From contig FOZF01000001.1 in assembly GCA_900113425.1 (NCBI GenBank), forward strand, positions 908,358-972,357: a DNA stretch of 64,000 nt. The letters run 5' to 3'. Below are positions 30,263-41,385 of this stretch, piece after piece. A program made the translations under genes and the position numbers. Numbering within the stretch: the stretch's first letter is position 1; every line of letters begins with the position of its first letter. The DNA is from Stenotrophomonas maltophilia. Lineage in GTDB: Bacteria; Pseudomonadota; Gammaproteobacteria; Xanthomonadales; Xanthomonadaceae. The notes beneath the pieces were generated by a model, which did not search any database, was not told where the DNA came from, and saw only the letters and a list, made by a program, of their open reading frames with translations.

Positions 30263-31358
30263 CGACCTGCCCGGGAATGCGGGGCGTGATGGTGCCGACA
30301 TCGCCGCATTGCGCGCGGTGACGCAATGCCTGGTCCATCAGCACCAGCGCCACCATCGCCTCGGCGATCGGCGTGGCGCGGATGCCGACGCAGGGATCAT
30401 GGCGGCCGGTGGTGACCACTTCGACCACGTTGCCGGCGGTGTCCAGCGACGGGCCCGGCAGGCGCAGGCTGGAGGTCGGCTTCAACACCATCGACGCAAC
30501 CACCGGCTGGCCGGTGGAAATGCCGCCCAGGATGCCGCCCGCATGATTGCTGGCGAAACCCTGCGGGGTCAGCAGGTCACGGTGTTCAGTGCCCTTCTGG
30601 GCCGCGCTGGCGAATCCGTCGCCGATCTCCACGCCCTTGACCGCGTTGATGCTCATCAGCGCCGCCGCAAGCTCGCCATCGAGCTTGCCGTAGATCGGCT
30701 CGCCCCAGCCCGGGGGCACGTTGTCGGCAACCACGTCCACGCGCGCGCCGACCGAATCGCCGGACTTGCGCAGCGCATCCATGTACGCCTCCAGCTCCGG
30801 CACCTGCGCAGCGTGCGGCCAGAAGAACGGATTGTCTTCCACCGCCGACCAGTCGAAACCTGCAGGAGTGATCCCGCCCAGCTGCGACAGATAGCCGCGC
30901 ACGGTGACGCCGAAGCGCTCGGCCAGCCACTTCTTGGCGACCACGCCCGCGGCCACGCGCATGGTGGTCTCGCGCGCCGAGGAACGGCCACCGCCCCGCG
31001 GATCGCGGATGCCGTACTTGTGCCAGTAGCTGTAGTCGGCATGGCCCGGCCGGAACTGCTGGCCGATGTTCGCGTAGTCCTTGCTGCGCTGGTCGGTGTT
31101 GCGGATCAGCAGCGCGATCGGCGTACCGGTGGTCAGGCCCTCGTACACGCCGGACAGGATCTCGACCTCGTCGGCCTCGCGCCGTGCCGACGTGTGCCGG
31201 CTCTTGCCGGTGGCACGGCGCTGCAGATCGTGGGCAAATTCAGCCGCGTCCAGCGCCAGCCCGGGCGGACAGCCATCGATCACGCAGCCGATGGCCGGCC
31301 CGTGCGACTCGCCGAACGTGGTGACGGTGAACAGCTTGCCGAACGAATTGGAGCTCAC
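30255..31358 (-). CDS. aroC: Chorismate synthase
   Basis: Last step of the shikimate pathway, turning EPSP into chorismate with reduced FMN. It has 367 residues, with the three signatures [18 protein letters not shown], the central [12 protein letters not shown] and the C-terminal [17 protein letters not shown]. The start is the GTG at 31358, overlapping the prmB stop (GTGA); the in-frame upstream extension reads prmB in the wrong frame. Coupling with prmB is common in this clade. Confidence 0.96.
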   Translation of the reverse strand: MSSNSFGKLFTVTTFGESHGPAIGCVIDGCPPGLALDAAEFAHDLQRRATGKSRHTSARREADEVEILSGVYEGLTTGTPIALLIRNTDQRSKDYANIGQQFRPGHADYSYWHKYGIRDPRGGGRSSARETTMRVAAGVVAKKWLAERFGVTVRGYLSQLGGITPAGFDWSAVEDNPFFWPHAAQVPELEAYMDALRKSGDSVGARVDVVADNVPPGWGEPIYGKLDGELAAALMSINAVKGVEIGDGFASAAQKGTEHRDLLTPQGFASNHAGGILGGISTGQPVVASMVLKPTSSLRLPGPSLDTAGNVVEVVTTGRHDPCVGIRATPIAEAMVALVLMDQALRHRAQCGDVGTITPRIPGQVDG

Positions 31359-32284
31359 GGCCGTTGCGCCGCCAGTTCGGTGATGCGGGCGCTGTGGGCG
31401 ATCAGCTCGCGGCATTCGACCGCGAAGATGCCCATCTGCCCGACCTTGAATTCAATCCAGGCGAAGTCCACTTCCGGCAGCAGCTTGACCAGGTGCTGCT
31501 CGGACTCGCCCACTTCGCAGATCAGCAGGCCGTCCTCGCTCAGGTGCAGCGGCGCATCGCGCAGGATCTTCAGCACCAGGTCCAGGCCGTCATCGCCGGC
31601 ACGCAGGCCCATTTCCGGCTCGTAGGAATATTCCTGCGGCAGGGCATCGGTCTCGTCGTTGGTGACATACGGCGGGTTGGTGACGATCAGGTCGTAGTGG
31701 CGGCCGGTCAGGCCACTGAACAGGTCGGACTTGATCAGCGTGACGTTGTGCGCCTGCAGGCGCTCCTTGTTCTCTTCGGCCAGCGACAGTGCGTCGTCGC
31801 TCAGGTCCACGCCGTCCACGTCCCAGTTCGGGTAATAGTGGCCCATGGCGATGGCGATGCAGCCCGAGCCCGTGCACAGATCCAGCGCGCGGCTGACGTC
31901 GCGGCCAGCCAGCCATGGCTCGAAACCACACTCGATCAGCTCGGCGATCGGCGAGCGCGGCACCAGGGCGCGCGCGTCGCTCTTGAAGCTCAGGCCGGCG
32001 AACCACGCCTCGCCGGTCAGGTAGGCGGCCGGGATGCGCTCGTCGATGCGGCGCTGGAACAGCTCCAGCACCCGCACCTTCTCCTCCTGCAGCAACCGCG
32101 CCTGGCCATACGCCGGGCCGAGATCATGCGGCAGGTGCAGGCTGTGCAGCACCAGCTGGGTCGCCTCGTCCAGGGCGTTGTCGTAGCTGTGCCCGAAGGT
32201 CAGCCCGGCGGCGTTGAAACGGCTGGTGCCGTAGCGGATCAGGTCGATGATCGTGTGGAGTTCGGCGGCCGTTTCAGCGGTCAT
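31355..32284 (-). CDS. prmB: Ribosomal protein L3 glutamine methyltransferase
   Basis: SAM-dependent methyltransferase that modifies the Gln of ribosomal protein L3, 309 residues from ATG 32284. It has the SAM loop [14 protein letters not shown] and the amide-recognition motif NPPY (IVTNPPYVT). PrmB is told from PrmC/HemK by the preceding N-terminal domain ([20 protein letters not shown]) and by its place before aroC. Confidence 0.94.
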   Translation of the reverse strand: MTAETAAELHTIIDLIRYGTSRFNAAGLTFGHSYDNALDEATQLVLHSLHLPHDLGPAYGQARLLQEEKVRVLELFQRRIDERIPAAYLTGEAWFAGLSFKSDARALVPRSPIAELIECGFEPWLAGRDVSRALDLCTGSGCIAIAMGHYYPNWDVDGVDLSDDALSLAEENKERLQAHNVTLIKSDLFSGLTGRHYDLIVTNPPYVTNDETDALPQEYSYEPEMGLRAGDDGLDLVLKILRDAPLHLSEDGLLICEVGESEQHLVKLLPEVDFAWIEFKVGQMGIFAVECRELIAHSARITELAAQRP

Positions 32285-32406
32285 GGCGGTACTGCGGGCA
32301 AAGTGGCCCCCGATTATAGGGGCTGGCGCCTGCGCCGGCATCCGTTGCGACGGAAACGATCAGGCCGCAGCCGGTATGATGGGGACCACTTCGCGCGGGG
32401 GCTCCC

Positions 32407-33057
32407 ATGTTCAATCGCAACGTCGGCATCATCCTGCTGATCGCCCTGGCGGCGGGCCTGGGCCTGCTCGCCGCGCAGCAGGTCTTTGCTCCGAAGCCAC
32501 CGGCCGGCCAGCCGGCCACCGAAGCGATCACCCTGTACCCGCAGCCGCGCGAGCTGCCCGACTTCAACCTGGCCCAGTCCGATGGCACGCGGCTCATTCC
32601 GGGCGAGCTGAAGGGCCATTGGACCCTGGTGTTCCTGGGGTTCACCTTCTGCCCCGACGTGTGCCCGACCACCCTGGCCGAACTGGCCGGGGCGCAGCAG
32701 CAGTGGGAAGCACTGCCCGACGGGCTGCGTCCGCGGGTGCTGTTCGTCTCCGTCGATCCCGAGCGCGACAGCGCCACCCGCCTTGGCGAGTACGCGCACG
32801 GCTTCCACAAGGACACCCTGGCGGCCACCGCCGACGTCCCTTCGCTGGAACGCTTCGCCACCGCACTGGGCTTCGTGTTCCAGAAGGTGCCCGGCAAGCA
32901 CTTCGACGAGAATCCCGAGGATTACACCGTCGAGCACTCGGCCAGCCTGGCCGTGCTCGATCCGCAGGGCCGGCTCGCCGGCCTGGTGCGGCCCCCGTTC
33001 AACGCGCCGGCGATCGCCCGCGACCTGCAGAAGCTGACCGAGAAGACCGCCCCATGA
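32407..33057 (+). CDS. SCO1/SenC family copper-delivery protein
   Basis: Membrane-anchored thioredoxin-fold protein for copper loading of cytochrome oxidase, 216 residues. It has one N-terminal helix ([16 protein letters not shown]), then the copper motif CPDVC with Cys82 and Cys86, and the third ligand His177 (VEHSAS). It is divergent from prmB, and its stop overlaps the psd start (ATGA). Confidence 0.94.
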   Translation: MFNRNVGIILLIALAAGLGLLAAQQVFAPKPPAGQPATEAITLYPQPRELPDFNLAQSDGTRLIPGELKGHWTLVFLGFTFCPDVCPTTLAELAGAQQQWEALPDGLRPRVLFVSVDPERDSATRLGEYAHGFHKDTLAATADVPSLERFATALGFVFQKVPGKHFDENPEDYTVEHSASLAVLDPQGRLAGLVRPPFNAPAIARDLQKLTEKTAP

Positions 33058-33896
33058 GCCTCACCACCGCCCTGACGTACGCCCTGCCCCATCGCCTGCT
33101 GTCCTCGATGGCGCGCTCGCTGGCGTACTCGGACAACCCGCGCGTGTCGCGCTGGCTGATCGACACCGTCAGCCGCAGGTTCAACGTCAATCTGGACGAA
33201 GCCGCCAACCCCGACCCGCGCAGTTACGCCACCTTCAACCAGTTCTTCACCCGTGCGCTGAAACCGGGCGCACGCGTGGCCGATGCCGATCCGCGCAGCC
33301 TGGTGATGCCGGCCGACGGCCGCGTCAGCCAGCTCGGCAACATCGAGGCCGGCCGCATCTTCCAGGCCAAGGGCCAGTCGTTCACCGCCGCCGAGCTGCT
33401 GGGCAGCGCCGAGGACGCCAAACCGTTCAACGATGGCCTGTACGCGACCGTCTACCTGTCCCCGCGCGATTACCACCGTGTGCACATGCCCTGGACCGGC
33501 ACCCTGCGCGAGACCGTGCATGTGCCGGGCCGCCTTTTCAGCGTGGGTCCGGCCGCCGTGGCGGGCGTGCCACGCCTGTTCGCACGCAACGAGCGCCTAG
33601 TCTGCCATTTCGATACCAGCTTCGGCCCGATGGTGAGCGTGATGGTCGGCGCGCTGCTGGTGTCCGGCGTGGAGACAGTGTGGAGCGGCGAGGAGATCCC
33701 GCAGTACGGTGACCGCATCACCCGCAAGGACTATCGCGGCCAGGGCATCCGCCTGGAGCGCTTCGCGGAGATGGCGCGCTTCAACTATGGCTCGACCGTG
33801 GTCGTGCTGCTGCCGCCGGGCGTCGCGGAGTTCGCGCCACACCTGGGTGCGGAGTCACCGGTGCAGCTGGGCCAGGCCCTGGCCACGCTGCGCTGA
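33054..33896 (+). CDS. psd: Phosphatidylserine decarboxylase
   Basis: Makes phosphatidylethanolamine from phosphatidylserine at the inner membrane. It has 280 residues, with a self-cleavage site at Gly246-Ser247 (YGST) that forms the pyruvoyl group. The auto-endoproteolysis residues Asp88 (MPADGR) and His144 (DYHRVHMP) are present. The start ATG 33054 overlaps the SCO1-like stop. Confidence 0.96.
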   Translation: MSLTTALTYALPHRLLSSMARSLAYSDNPRVSRWLIDTVSRRFNVNLDEAANPDPRSYATFNQFFTRALKPGARVADADPRSLVMPADGRVSQLGNIEAGRIFQAKGQSFTAAELLGSAEDAKPFNDGLYATVYLSPRDYHRVHMPWTGTLRETVHVPGRLFSVGPAAVAGVPRLFARNERLVCHFDTSFGPMVSVMVGALLVSGVETVWSGEEIPQYGDRITRKDYRGQGIRLERFAEMARFNYGSTVVVLLPPGVAEFAPHLGAESPVQLGQALATLR

Positions 33897-33921
33897 CATT
33901 CCCGCCACCGTGTTGCTGCGC

Positions 33922-33946
33922 AGCGCCGGGCACGCGCCCGGCACTA
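33922..33946. repeat. REP/SMAG-like palindrome after psd
   Basis: AGCGCCGGGCACGCGCCCGGCACTAC reads on the other strand with a GTAG start, the hallmark of Stenotrophomonas SMAG repeats. It lies between convergent psd and the RraB-like gene and may act as their 3' end. Confidence 0.75.
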
Positions 33947-33957
33947 CGCACAGGCCC

Positions 33958-34305
33958 TTACTGCAGGGTGGGGGCCGGGCCGACGTCCATGCCGTCGTAG
34001 TCTTCCACACCCATCTGCGCTGCCAGCGCTGCCAGTTCCTGGTTGCGGCGATCCAGCGACGCTTCGTCGTGGACCTCCACGCGCTCCACATGCAGCACGT
34101 GGAACGGCGCGTCGCCCTCGTCGGGCTCCTGCTCGAACACCTCCACCAGGGTGTAGCCCTGCGCCTGCAGATGCGCGGCCAGGGCCTGCAGCGGCTCGGC
34201 AGTGGAATGCACGAAGAAATAGCCCCACAGCAGCGGGCCACTGATGTCCCAGTCGGTGTTTTCGCGCAGATTGGCGAACAGGTTGCGGGTCGCTTCAAGG
34301 TCCAT
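33958..34305 (-). CDS. RraB-family regulator of ribonuclease E activity (probable)
   Basis: A small acidic protein of 115 residues that matches the RraB fold pattern: an N-terminal helix, SGPLLWGYFFVHST, and the strand EGDAPFHVLHVERVEVHDEA. RraB of E. coli binds and inhibits RNase E. The start ATG 34305 (MDLEATRNLFANL) follows the transglycosylase gene by 23 bases; the open frame extends a further 41 codons upstream but this is a poor match. Confidence 0.75.
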   Translation of the reverse strand: MDLEATRNLFANLRENTDWDISGPLLWGYFFVHSTAEPLQALAAHLQAQGYTLVEVFEQEPDEGDAPFHVLHVERVEVHDEASLDRRNQELAALAAQMGVEDYDGMDVGPAPTLQ

Positions 34306-34328
34306 GGCGGTTCCGGAGGTCGTGGAGA

Positions 34329-35939
34329 TTACTTTTCGCAGCCCTGCAGCTTCAGCGCCTGGCCGTGGCGCAGGCTGTAGGCCGGCGCCTTCAGACCATT
34401 GGCGCGTGCCAGCGTCGGCACGTCGCACTGGAACCTGGCCGCGATGCGCCCCAGCGTCTCGCCCCGGCCTACCTTGTAGCTGCGTGCCGGCTTCGGTCGC
34501 GCGGCCGGTGCCGGCCGGGGCGTGGCCACTGCGGCCACCGGGGCGGTCGGCACGCTGGTCGAACTGGCCGCATCGGCCACCGGCACCACGCCGCCCACCG
34601 CGACGCTGCCGGTGTAGCTGGCAGCGCTTGGCCGCACGATGGCGGCGTTGAGGTCGGCCGTGATCAGGGTGCGCGCCAGGTCGGCACGCGGTCCACTCAC
34701 GCAGTTGCGCTGGTAAAGGCTGGCAATGCGGGTGGTTGCGTTGATCAGGGTGCCGGCCGGAATCCAGCCATCAGCCTCGTAACGCGGATTGAGGTTGCGC
34801 AGCGCACGCATGTAGCCATCGCGGGTGCCGTGGCTGCCCAGGCAGATGGTCAGCTCGTAGATGGTGGTCGAGCGCGCCAGGCGCAGGGTGGCCGGCTGCG
34901 CGCTGATCTTCGGGAACTCCACGCCGTACTGCTGGGGGTGCAGGAAGATCCACGCCGCAGCGATCACCATCGGCACGTAATCCTTGGTTTCACCGGGGAA
35001 CTGGTTGTAGACACGGTCGACCCAGAAGCTCTGCCCCGGATTCTCGCGCGCCACGCGCAGGGCGCGCCCTTCCCCCCCGTTGTACCCGGCCAGCGACAAC
35101 TCGATGTTGTTGTTGAGCTCGCGCATGCGCTCGTTGAGATAGGTCGCACTGGCTTCGGCAGCGCTGTGGGCATCGAAGCGGGTATCGAACCCGGTGCCGT
35201 CCGGACCGAGGCCGAAACGCCGCCCGGTGGCCGGCATGAACTGCATCAGGCCGGCGGCGCCAGCGCGCGAGGACGCATGCACGCGGCCATTGGATTCCTT
35301 GGCCATGATGCCGAACAGGAGCGCTTCGGGCAGGCCGCGCTTCTCCCATTCCGGCCACATCACGGCACGCAGGTTCTGGTAGTTCTCGTAGCTGGTCAGC
35401 AGCGCCGGACGCATGTCGGTCAGCCAGCGGCGGATGCCGGCCTGGACGGCCGGGTTGTACTCGACCATGTTGTCGAAGGCGTGCCGCTTGTCGTTGAGCA
35501 GTGCCGCCGCGCGTGCGGCTTCCGGCACGTCGGCGGTCAACGGACCGATATGGTCGGGGTCAGCTTCCAGACGCTCGGCAGGCAGGTCACCGCCCTCGTC
35601 TTCCGCGGCCGCATCGGCATCACGCTTGAGCAGGCGCTTGTAGGTGGCCAGCATGTTGCTCATCTGGCAGCCCTTCTGCTTCACGCACTCGCTGATGACA
35701 TCCTCCATGTCCTCCAGCGCCGCGTCGGCCTCGTTGCTGCCCCTGGGGTCGGCGTTGGCCACCAGCAGCAGGGCATCGCTGTAACGCTTCTCGGCAGCCG
35801 TCATGCGCTGCTGCAGCGCGTCCACCTTCACTTTGTCCCGGGCGGAAACCCGCTGGGCGTGGGCATCGGGGGCCAGGGAAACCAGGCCAGCCAGGGCCAG
35901 CAACGGCCAGGTGCGGGAAATCAGGACAGGAACGGGCAT
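34329..35939 (-). CDS. MltD-like lytic murein transglycosylase with LysM
   Basis: Cleaves peptidoglycan glycan strands, 536 residues. It has a signal peptide (ISRTWPLLALAGLVSLAPDAHA), a coiled region, and an SLT domain with the catalytic Glu in AKESNGR followed by AGAAGLMQFMPATGRRFG and AGYNGGEGRAL. A C-terminal LysM (SYKVGRGETLGRIAARFQC) follows. E. coli MltD has two or more LysM units and a lipid anchor; here only one is clear and no lipobox Cys is seen. The start is ATG 35939. Confidence 0.93.
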   Translation of the reverse strand: MPVPVLISRTWPLLALAGLVSLAPDAHAQRVSARDKVKVDALQQRMTAAEKRYSDALLLVANADPRGSNEADAALEDMEDVISECVKQKGCQMSNMLATYKRLLKRDADAAAEDEGGDLPAERLEADPDHIGPLTADVPEAARAAALLNDKRHAFDNMVEYNPAVQAGIRRWLTDMRPALLTSYENYQNLRAVMWPEWEKRGLPEALLFGIMAKESNGRVHASSRAGAAGLMQFMPATGRRFGLGPDGTGFDTRFDAHSAAEASATYLNERMRELNNNIELSLAGYNGGEGRALRVARENPGQSFWVDRVYNQFPGETKDYVPMVIAAAWIFLHPQQYGVEFPKISAQPATLRLARSTTIYELTICLGSHGTRDGYMRALRNLNPRYEADGWIPAGTLINATTRIASLYQRNCVSGPRADLARTLITADLNAAIVRPSAASYTGSVAVGGVVPVADAASSTSVPTAPVAAVATPRPAPAARPKPARSYKVGRGETLGRIAARFQCDVPTLARANGLKAPAYSLRHGQALKLQGCEK

Positions 35940-36062
35940 TTTTGGCACTGTGTGCGAAACAGGCAGGCAGAGTAGCGGCGCCGCCAAGGTCGGGGCAAGC
36001 CGACCTTCGGGCCGTCATCGCTGCCGGTTAACATTGGGCGCATTCACCACAAGGGCTGGACC

Positions 36063-37568
36063 ATGGATCCGATTCTGCTCGGCAAAGGCATCACCGACGA
36101 TGTGGCCGTCACCCTGCTGCCGAAACTCGGCAACCGCCACGGGTTGGTGGCGGGCGCCACCGGCACCGGCAAGACCGTGACCCTGATGACCCTGGCCGAA
36201 GGATTCTCGCGGCTCGGGGTTCCGGTGTTCCTCGCTGATGTGAAGGGCGATGTGTCCGGCCTGGCCGTGCCCGGCACGGGCAGCGAAGCGCTGCTGAAGC
36301 GCGCTGCGGACATCGGCGTGGCCAACTATGCGCCGGCAGGCAGCCCGGCCATCTTCTGGGACCTGTACGGAAAGCTCGGCCACCCGGTGCGCACCACCGT
36401 CAGCGAGATGGGGCCGACCCTGCTCGCACGCATCCTCGAATTGAACGACACCCAGGCCGGCGTGCTGGACATCGTGTTCAAGCTGGCCGACGACCGCGGC
36501 CTGCTGTTGCTGGACATGGATGATCTGCGGGCCCTGCTCGGCCTGGTCGCCGAAGAGCGCAAGGACATTTCCACCGAGTACGGACTGGTCAGCGCGCAGT
36601 CGATCGCGGCGATCCAGCGTGCCGTGCTGCGGCTGGCGCAGGACGGCGGTGAGAATTTCTTCGGCGAGCCGGCACTGGAACTGGCCGACATCATGCGGGT
36701 CAATCACGACGGCCGCGGTGTGATCGGCATCCTCGCCGCCGACCAGTTGGTGCTCAAGCCCAAGCTGTACTCGACCTTCCTGCTCTGGCTGCTGTCGGAA
36801 CTGTTCGAACAGCTGCCGGAAGTGGGCGACCTCGACAAGCCCAAGCTGGTATTCATCTTCGACGAGGCCCACCTGTTGTTCGACGATGCGCCATCCTCGC
36901 TGGTGCAGCGCATCGAGCAGGTGGTGCGGCTGATCCGCTCCAAAGGCGTAGGCGTGTACTTCTGCTCGCAGTTCCCCGACGACGTGCCCTCCAACATCCT
37001 GGGCCAGCTCGGCAACCGCGTGCAGCACGCGCTGCGAGCCTTCACGCCGCGCGACCAGAAGGCGGTCAGGACCGCTGCCGAAACCTTCGTACCGAACCCG
37101 AAGCTGGACGTCGCCAAGGTGCTGAGCCAGCTCGGCACCGGTGAAGCACTGGTTTCCACGTTGCAGGACAAGGGCGTACCGATGCCGGTGCAGCAGACGA
37201 TGATCGCGCCTCCCCGCTGCCGGATGGGGCCGGTCACCGAGGCCGAGCGCGCACAGGTACGTGCCGGCAGCCCGGTCGGCAGCCGCTATGACACGGCGGT
37301 CAACCGTGAATCGGCCGCCGAGCTGCTGGCCCAGCGGGCGCAGAAGAGCGTGGAGCAGGCGCAGACCCCGGCCGCGCGCAGCCGCGAGCAGGACGAGGCA
37401 CAGGAAGGTGGATTCGGCCAGGCGATCAAGGATGCGATCTTCGGCACCAAGCGCCGCCAGGGCATGATCGAAACCATGGCCAAGCAGACCACGCGCACGG
37501 TCGGGACCAAGCTGGGCAACCAGATCGTGCGCGGCATCTTGGGCGGCATCTTCGGCGGCAAGCGCTGA
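36063..37568 (+). CDS. HerA-like (DUF853) ATPase
   Basis: P-loop ATPase of 501 residues similar to E. coli YjgR. Walker A is GATGTGKT (31-38) and Walker B is [13 protein letters not shown]. The C-terminal segment holds the DUF853 sequence with [20 protein letters not shown]. The C-terminal 90 residues are charged and then Gly/Arg-rich ([11 protein letters not shown]). HerA relatives translocate DNA, but the role of this branch is not known. It is divergent from the transglycosylase and followed by greB at 35 bases. Confidence 0.92.
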   Translation: MDPILLGKGITDDVAVTLLPKLGNRHGLVAGATGTGKTVTLMTLAEGFSRLGVPVFLADVKGDVSGLAVPGTGSEALLKRAADIGVANYAPAGSPAIFWDLYGKLGHPVRTTVSEMGPTLLARILELNDTQAGVLDIVFKLADDRGLLLLDMDDLRALLGLVAEERKDISTEYGLVSAQSIAAIQRAVLRLAQDGGENFFGEPALELADIMRVNHDGRGVIGILAADQLVLKPKLYSTFLLWLLSELFEQLPEVGDLDKPKLVFIFDEAHLLFDDAPSSLVQRIEQVVRLIRSKGVGVYFCSQFPDDVPSNILGQLGNRVQHALRAFTPRDQKAVRTAAETFVPNPKLDVAKVLSQLGTGEALVSTLQDKGVPMPVQQTMIAPPRCRMGPVTEAERAQVRAGSPVGSRYDTAVNRESAAELLAQRAQKSVEQAQTPAARSREQDEAQEGGFGQAIKDAIFGTKRRQGMIETMAKQTTRTVGTKLGNQIVRGILGGIFGGKR

Positions 37569-37603
37569 GGCCCTTTCGTATTCCTGAGAAGAAGCTGTAT
37601 TAC

Positions 37604-38110
37604 ATGTCCCGTTGGCGTCCGCCCGCAGAGAAAAGCACCGCCCTGATCACCGCCGCCGGGCACGCCCGGCTGAAAGCCGAGCTGGACGACCTGTGGCGGG
37701 TGCGCCGGCCCGAGGTGGTGAAGGCGCTGGCCGCTGCCGCCGCCGAAGGCGACCGCTCGGAGAACGCCGAGTACACCTACCGCAAGAAGCAGCTGGGTGA
37801 AATCGACCGCCGCGTGCGCTACCTGACCAAGCGGCTCGAATCGCTGCGCGTGGTCGATACCACGCCGACCGATCCGCAGGCGGTGTTCTTCGGTGCATGG
37901 ATCGAACTGGAGAACATCGACAGTGGCGAGACCAGCCGTTACCGCATCGTTGGGCCGGATGAAACCGACGCCGGCCTGGGCTGGATCAGCATCGACTCGC
38001 CGCTGGCGCGGGCCGTGCTGAAGAAGCGCCTGGACGATGAATTCTCGGTGGAACTGCCGGGCGGCCGGTTCACCTTCGCGGTGATCAGCGTCGAGTACCC
38101 GTCTTCCTAG
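37604..38110 (+). CDS. greB: Transcription elongation factor GreB
   Basis: Stimulates RNA cleavage in backtracked RNA polymerase, 168 residues. The N-terminal coiled coil ends in the acidic tip [11 protein letters not shown], whose Asp and Glu hold the catalytic Mg2+, and the C-terminal FKBP-like domain ([25 protein letters not shown]) is complete. GreB is favoured over GreA by the N-terminal basic patch and length. Confidence 0.95.
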   Translation: MSRWRPPAEKSTALITAAGHARLKAELDDLWRVRRPEVVKALAAAAAEGDRSENAEYTYRKKQLGEIDRRVRYLTKRLESLRVVDTTPTDPQAVFFGAWIELENIDSGETSRYRIVGPDETDAGLGWISIDSPLARAVLKKRLDDEFSVELPGGRFTFAVISVEYPSS

Positions 38111-38176
38111 TGCCGAGCCCTCGCGGCTGTGCTGTCAATCCAGCGCCGGGCCGGTGCCCCGGCGGACGGGCCTCGC

Positions 38177-38199
38177 CGCCGGGCATGGCCCGACGCTAC
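38177..38199. repeat. REP/SMAG-like palindrome after greB
   Basis: CGCCGGGCATGGCCCGACGCTAC reads as GTAGCGTCGGGCCATGCCCGGCG on the minus strand, a GTAG-ended palindrome with one mismatch. A second, poorer copy lies just upstream at about 38138-38160. It sits between convergent greB and the DUF3025 gene. Confidence 0.75.
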
Positions 38200-39023
38200 A
38201 AGGGCAAGAGCGGCGGCGGGTACTGGCGGCCCTGCCGCAGCGGGCGGAAGTAGTCGGCGTTGCCATGGAAAGTGGCGTCCTGCTGCGGGCGCCAGCCGGG
38301 GATTCCGGCCAGTGGCAGCGGGCGCAGCTGCAGCGGATCGGTCACCGCCGCGCCCTGCTCGATCGCCCGGGCCACGGTCTCGATGCAGGCGCCCTCATCA
38401 TCGCCGCGCACCACCACGCACTTGCCGACCAGCAGGCGCCCCGGCAGCAACGCCTGTTCCATCAGTGCATGGCCGAACGCCGCGGCGATGGTGATGCGAC
38501 CGGCCTGCCAGTGCGGCAGCGCGAACAGCATCGACCAATCGTGAGCGTCCCACGCAGCGATCAGCGCATCGTCCTGGACACGCACGATCACGCCGGTCTC
38601 GTCGAACTGGGTCAGCGCCGCCTGCGCGCGATTGCGTTGACCGGTTGGCATCGTGGCGACATGCAGGCATTGCCGCCTGTTGAGCGCGTGCTTGAGCTGC
38701 GGGTAACACGCCCACACCAGTGCATTGAACAGATCGTGCCAGTTCGCCGCTCGGGTAGCGATACGCCCCTGCGCGATGCGCGTTTCGTAGTGCAGGCCAT
38801 CGGCCAGCAACGCGGCATCCTGCTCGACCAGTCGCCGCCCGGGCAACGCCAGCCGCGCGTCCAGTTCCGCAACGGTCGGCCAGCGGTCGCCGGCCAGCAG
38901 GTCGCGGAAGGCACGCACCCGGGCAAACAGCGGATGATCGAACACCGCCGGGTCCACCGCCGTGCGCGGCGGCGGCACGAATCGCCGAGGGCTGCCAGCG
39001 TGGCCGGCAGCACCCTCGGCCAT
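38196..39023 (-). CDS. DUF3025 domain protein
   Basis: A 275-residue protein with the DUF3025 sequence NWHDLFNALVWACYPQLKHA near residue 90, then a region with DDALIAAW, DEGACIETVARA and a final YFRPLRQGRQY. No transmembrane or catalytic motif is evident and the function is unknown. It begins 2 bases after the rimO stop, so it is likely to be co-transcribed with rimO. Confidence 0.85.
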   Translation of the reverse strand: MAEGAAGHAGSPRRFVPPPRTAVDPAVFDHPLFARVRAFRDLLAGDRWPTVAELDARLALPGRRLVEQDAALLADGLHYETRIAQGRIATRAANWHDLFNALVWACYPQLKHALNRRQCLHVATMPTGQRNRAQAALTQFDETGVIVRVQDDALIAAWDAHDWSMLFALPHWQAGRITIAAAFGHALMEQALLPGRLLVGKCVVVRGDDEGACIETVARAIEQGAAVTDPLQLRPLPLAGIPGWRPQQDATFHGNADYFRPLRQGRQYPPPLLPL

Positions 39024-39025
39024 GA

Positions 39026-40387
39026 TCAGAGCACCTTCAGGTCGAAGGCCGGGCGCATGGTCGGCGGCAGGGCGTCGCCATACAGATCGTGTTCGTCGCT
39101 CTCGGTGATTTCCACGTTGATGAATTCGCCTACGCGCAGCGGCACCTGGTCGGCATTCTGGATATGCACCAATCCATCGATTTCCGGTGCGTCGGCCCGG
39201 GAACGGGCCACGGCGATGTCACCTTCGATGGCATCGACCAGGCACTGCTGGACCGTGCCGATCTTGGCCTCCAGGCGTGCGGCCGAGATCTGCGCCTGCT
39301 TTTCCATGAAGCGCGCCAGGCGCTCCTGCTTCACCTCTTCCGGGACAGGGTCCGGAAGAGCGTTGGCGGTGGCACCCTCGACCGGCGAATACGCAAACGC
39401 ACCCACGCGGTCCAGCTGCGCCTCATCGAGGAACGACAGCAGCTCCTCGAACTCCGCTTCGGTCTCGCCCGGGAAACCGACGATGAAGGTCGAACGCACG
39501 GTGATGTCCGGCGCGATGCGGCGCCAGTTCTGCACGCGTTCCAGCGTCTTCTCCACCGCACCGGGGCGCTTCATCAGTCGCAGGATGCGCGGGCTGGCGT
39601 GCTGGAACGGAATGTCCAGGTACGGCAGGATGCGGTTCTCGGCCATCAACGGCACCACGTCATCCACGTGCGGGTACGGGTACACGTAGTGCATGCGCAC
39701 CCACGCATCCAGCTCGGACAGGCCCTCGCACAGCGCCTTCAGGCGAGTCTGGTAGGCCTTGTCGCGCCACATCTTCTCGGCGTACTTCACGTCCACGCCG
39801 TAGGCGGAGGTGTCCTGCGATACCACCAGCAGCTCACGCACACCGCCCCGGACCAGGCGCTCGGCTTCGCGCAGCACTTCATCGACCGGGCGCGAGACCA
39901 GCTTGCCGCGCATCGATGGAATGATGCAGAAGCTGCACGTGTGGTTGCAGCCTTCGGAAATCTTCAGGTAGGCGTAGTGGCGCGGGGTCAGCTTGATGCC
40001 GTAGTCGGGCACCAGGTCCACGAACGGATCATGCCGGGGCGGCAGCGCCTCATGCACCGCCTCCATCACGCTCTGGTAGTCCTGCGGGCCGGACACCGCC
40101 AGCACGTTCGGGTACGCCTCACGGATCTGCTCGGGGCGCTTGCCCAGGCAGCCAGTGACGATGACCTTGCCGTTCTGGTTCATCGCCTCGCCGATGGCGT
40201 CCAGCGACTCCGTCACCGCCGAGTCGATGAAGCCGCAGGTGTTGACCACCACCACGTCGGCCGAGTCATAGGACGGGACGATGTCGTATCCCTCCGACCG
40301 CAGCTGGGTCAGGATGCGCTCGGAATCGACAAGGGCCTTCGGGCAGCCAAGGCTGACGAAGCCGACTTTGGGGTTCAGCTGGGACAT
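39026..40387 (-). CDS. rimO: Ribosomal protein S12 methylthiotransferase
   Basis: Radical-SAM enzyme that methylthiolates Asp88 of ribosomal protein S12, 453 residues. The auxiliary cluster uses Cys15, 51 and 80; the radical-SAM cluster uses Cys147, 151 and 154 (CNHTCSFC); a TRAM domain ends the protein. The [13 protein letters not shown] start fixes it as RimO rather than MiaB. The start is ATG 40387; the longer open frame upstream is GC-rich and without family match. Confidence 0.96.
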   Translation of the reverse strand: MSQLNPKVGFVSLGCPKALVDSERILTQLRSEGYDIVPSYDSADVVVVNTCGFIDSAVTESLDAIGEAMNQNGKVIVTGCLGKRPEQIREAYPNVLAVSGPQDYQSVMEAVHEALPPRHDPFVDLVPDYGIKLTPRHYAYLKISEGCNHTCSFCIIPSMRGKLVSRPVDEVLREAERLVRGGVRELLVVSQDTSAYGVDVKYAEKMWRDKAYQTRLKALCEGLSELDAWVRMHYVYPYPHVDDVVPLMAENRILPYLDIPFQHASPRILRLMKRPGAVEKTLERVQNWRRIAPDITVRSTFIVGFPGETEAEFEELLSFLDEAQLDRVGAFAYSPVEGATANALPDPVPEEVKQERLARFMEKQAQISAARLEAKIGTVQQCLVDAIEGDIAVARSRADAPEIDGLVHIQNADQVPLRVGEFINVEITESDEHDLYGDALPPTMRPAFDLKVL

Positions 40388-40710
40388 GGAATCGCGGGAC
40401 TCTGGGGGCCTGGGCCCCTGCCGGAGTGGCAGGGGTTCCTGGGGGCCGGGGCCTGAAAGGGCGCCAGTATACCGGGGTTGGGGGCCGCGCTCTGAACGGC
40501 CCTGGGTGTACTGAGGGGAGCGCCCCGGATTCGGCCCCACTGCCATCTCCATCAGCAGGGTGCTCGTGAATGCGTCAAGCCCCACGGCGGCATGAGCTGA
40601 AACTCCGGCTCGGCCCGGCGGAACGCGCTCCGACGGCTCGACGCCCACGGAGCGGCAATCGTCTCACGTCCCACCGTCGCCACGGCCGCACGGGAGTGTT
40701 GATTGCAACA
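40388..40710. other. Intergenic region with a rimO leader hairpin
   Basis: About 320 bases without a gene. On the rimO side a stem CCCCTGCC / GGCAGGGG (40415-40435) is embedded in G/C-rich repeats, and a -10-like TATACT (40466-40471, minus) may mark its promoter. The rest of the stretch up to 40680 shows no clear feature; base composition drops sharply near 40690. Confidence 0.5.
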
Positions 40711-41385
40711 TCAATAGACGTTGATTGATCCGTTGTTTGTTGAGCAAACCCGCGGAATGCATGCTGACGTAGCAGTTGGGATAACGCCTCGCTTCACACC
40801 AATACACACCACCTGAAGGGTGTAATCGCTCGCGGAGGTCATGCAGCGCCCATTATCAAGCGAGAGAGCTCCTGTAGATTTCCCTGCCAATGAACTCTGG
40901 AAACGAGCAGTACCCACCGAATTGAAGTTGACTCCGATTGGCGCACTCCCACTGGGCGCCAATGCAAAGACGTAGTACCCCACCTTGGGCTGCGTCACGT
41001 CGCTGGAGGCTGGATTCGAATCCTCCGCCGGATCTGAATCACCCTCACAGGACCAACCAACGACTGCCGACTCGCCAGATATCACGGTTTCGCCACGCCG
41101 CGCCTTGGAGTTCATGACTTCGCAGGCGACCTGGTGGTAGAGCTTTGTGGCTTCATTCTGATCATCGTAACGATATACAAAACCGCCCTTTCCATCCTTG
41201 AAAAGGCGCACCTGGACAGCCACGTCGCCGCCTTCGAAATCAGAGAGGCGCACCGTCCGCTCAACCCACTGCCTGCCATCCGATGACGCCATCTGGCGGT
41301 CCTGGTACGACGATTGGTTGGCCATAGCCACCGTGTGCATTGTTGCCATCCCCATTGCACACAGAAGGCGAAATTCCTTTTTCAT
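40711..41385 (-). CDS. Orphan secreted cysteine-containing protein, lower GC
   Basis: A 224-residue protein with a signal peptide (KKEFRLLCAMGMATMHTVAMA) and six Cys in the mature part, which would allow three disulfides. I recognise no domain. The start is ATG 41385, which has GGAG at a good distance; ATG 41400 is possible. The codons are visibly less GC-rich than in neighbours: 33 of 60 bases at 40921-40980 are G or C. This and the flanking AT-richer spacers suggest a small acquired islet. Confidence 0.7.
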   Translation of the reverse strand: MKKEFRLLCAMGMATMHTVAMANQSSYQDRQMASSDGRQWVERTVRLSDFEGGDVAVQVRLFKDGKGGFVYRYDDQNEATKLYHQVACEVMNSKARRGETVISGESAVVGWSCEGDSDPAEDSNPASSDVTQPKVGYYVFALAPSGSAPIGVNFNSVGTARFQSSLAGKSTGALSLDNGRCMTSASDYTLQVVCIGVKRGVIPTATSACIPRVCSTNNGSINVY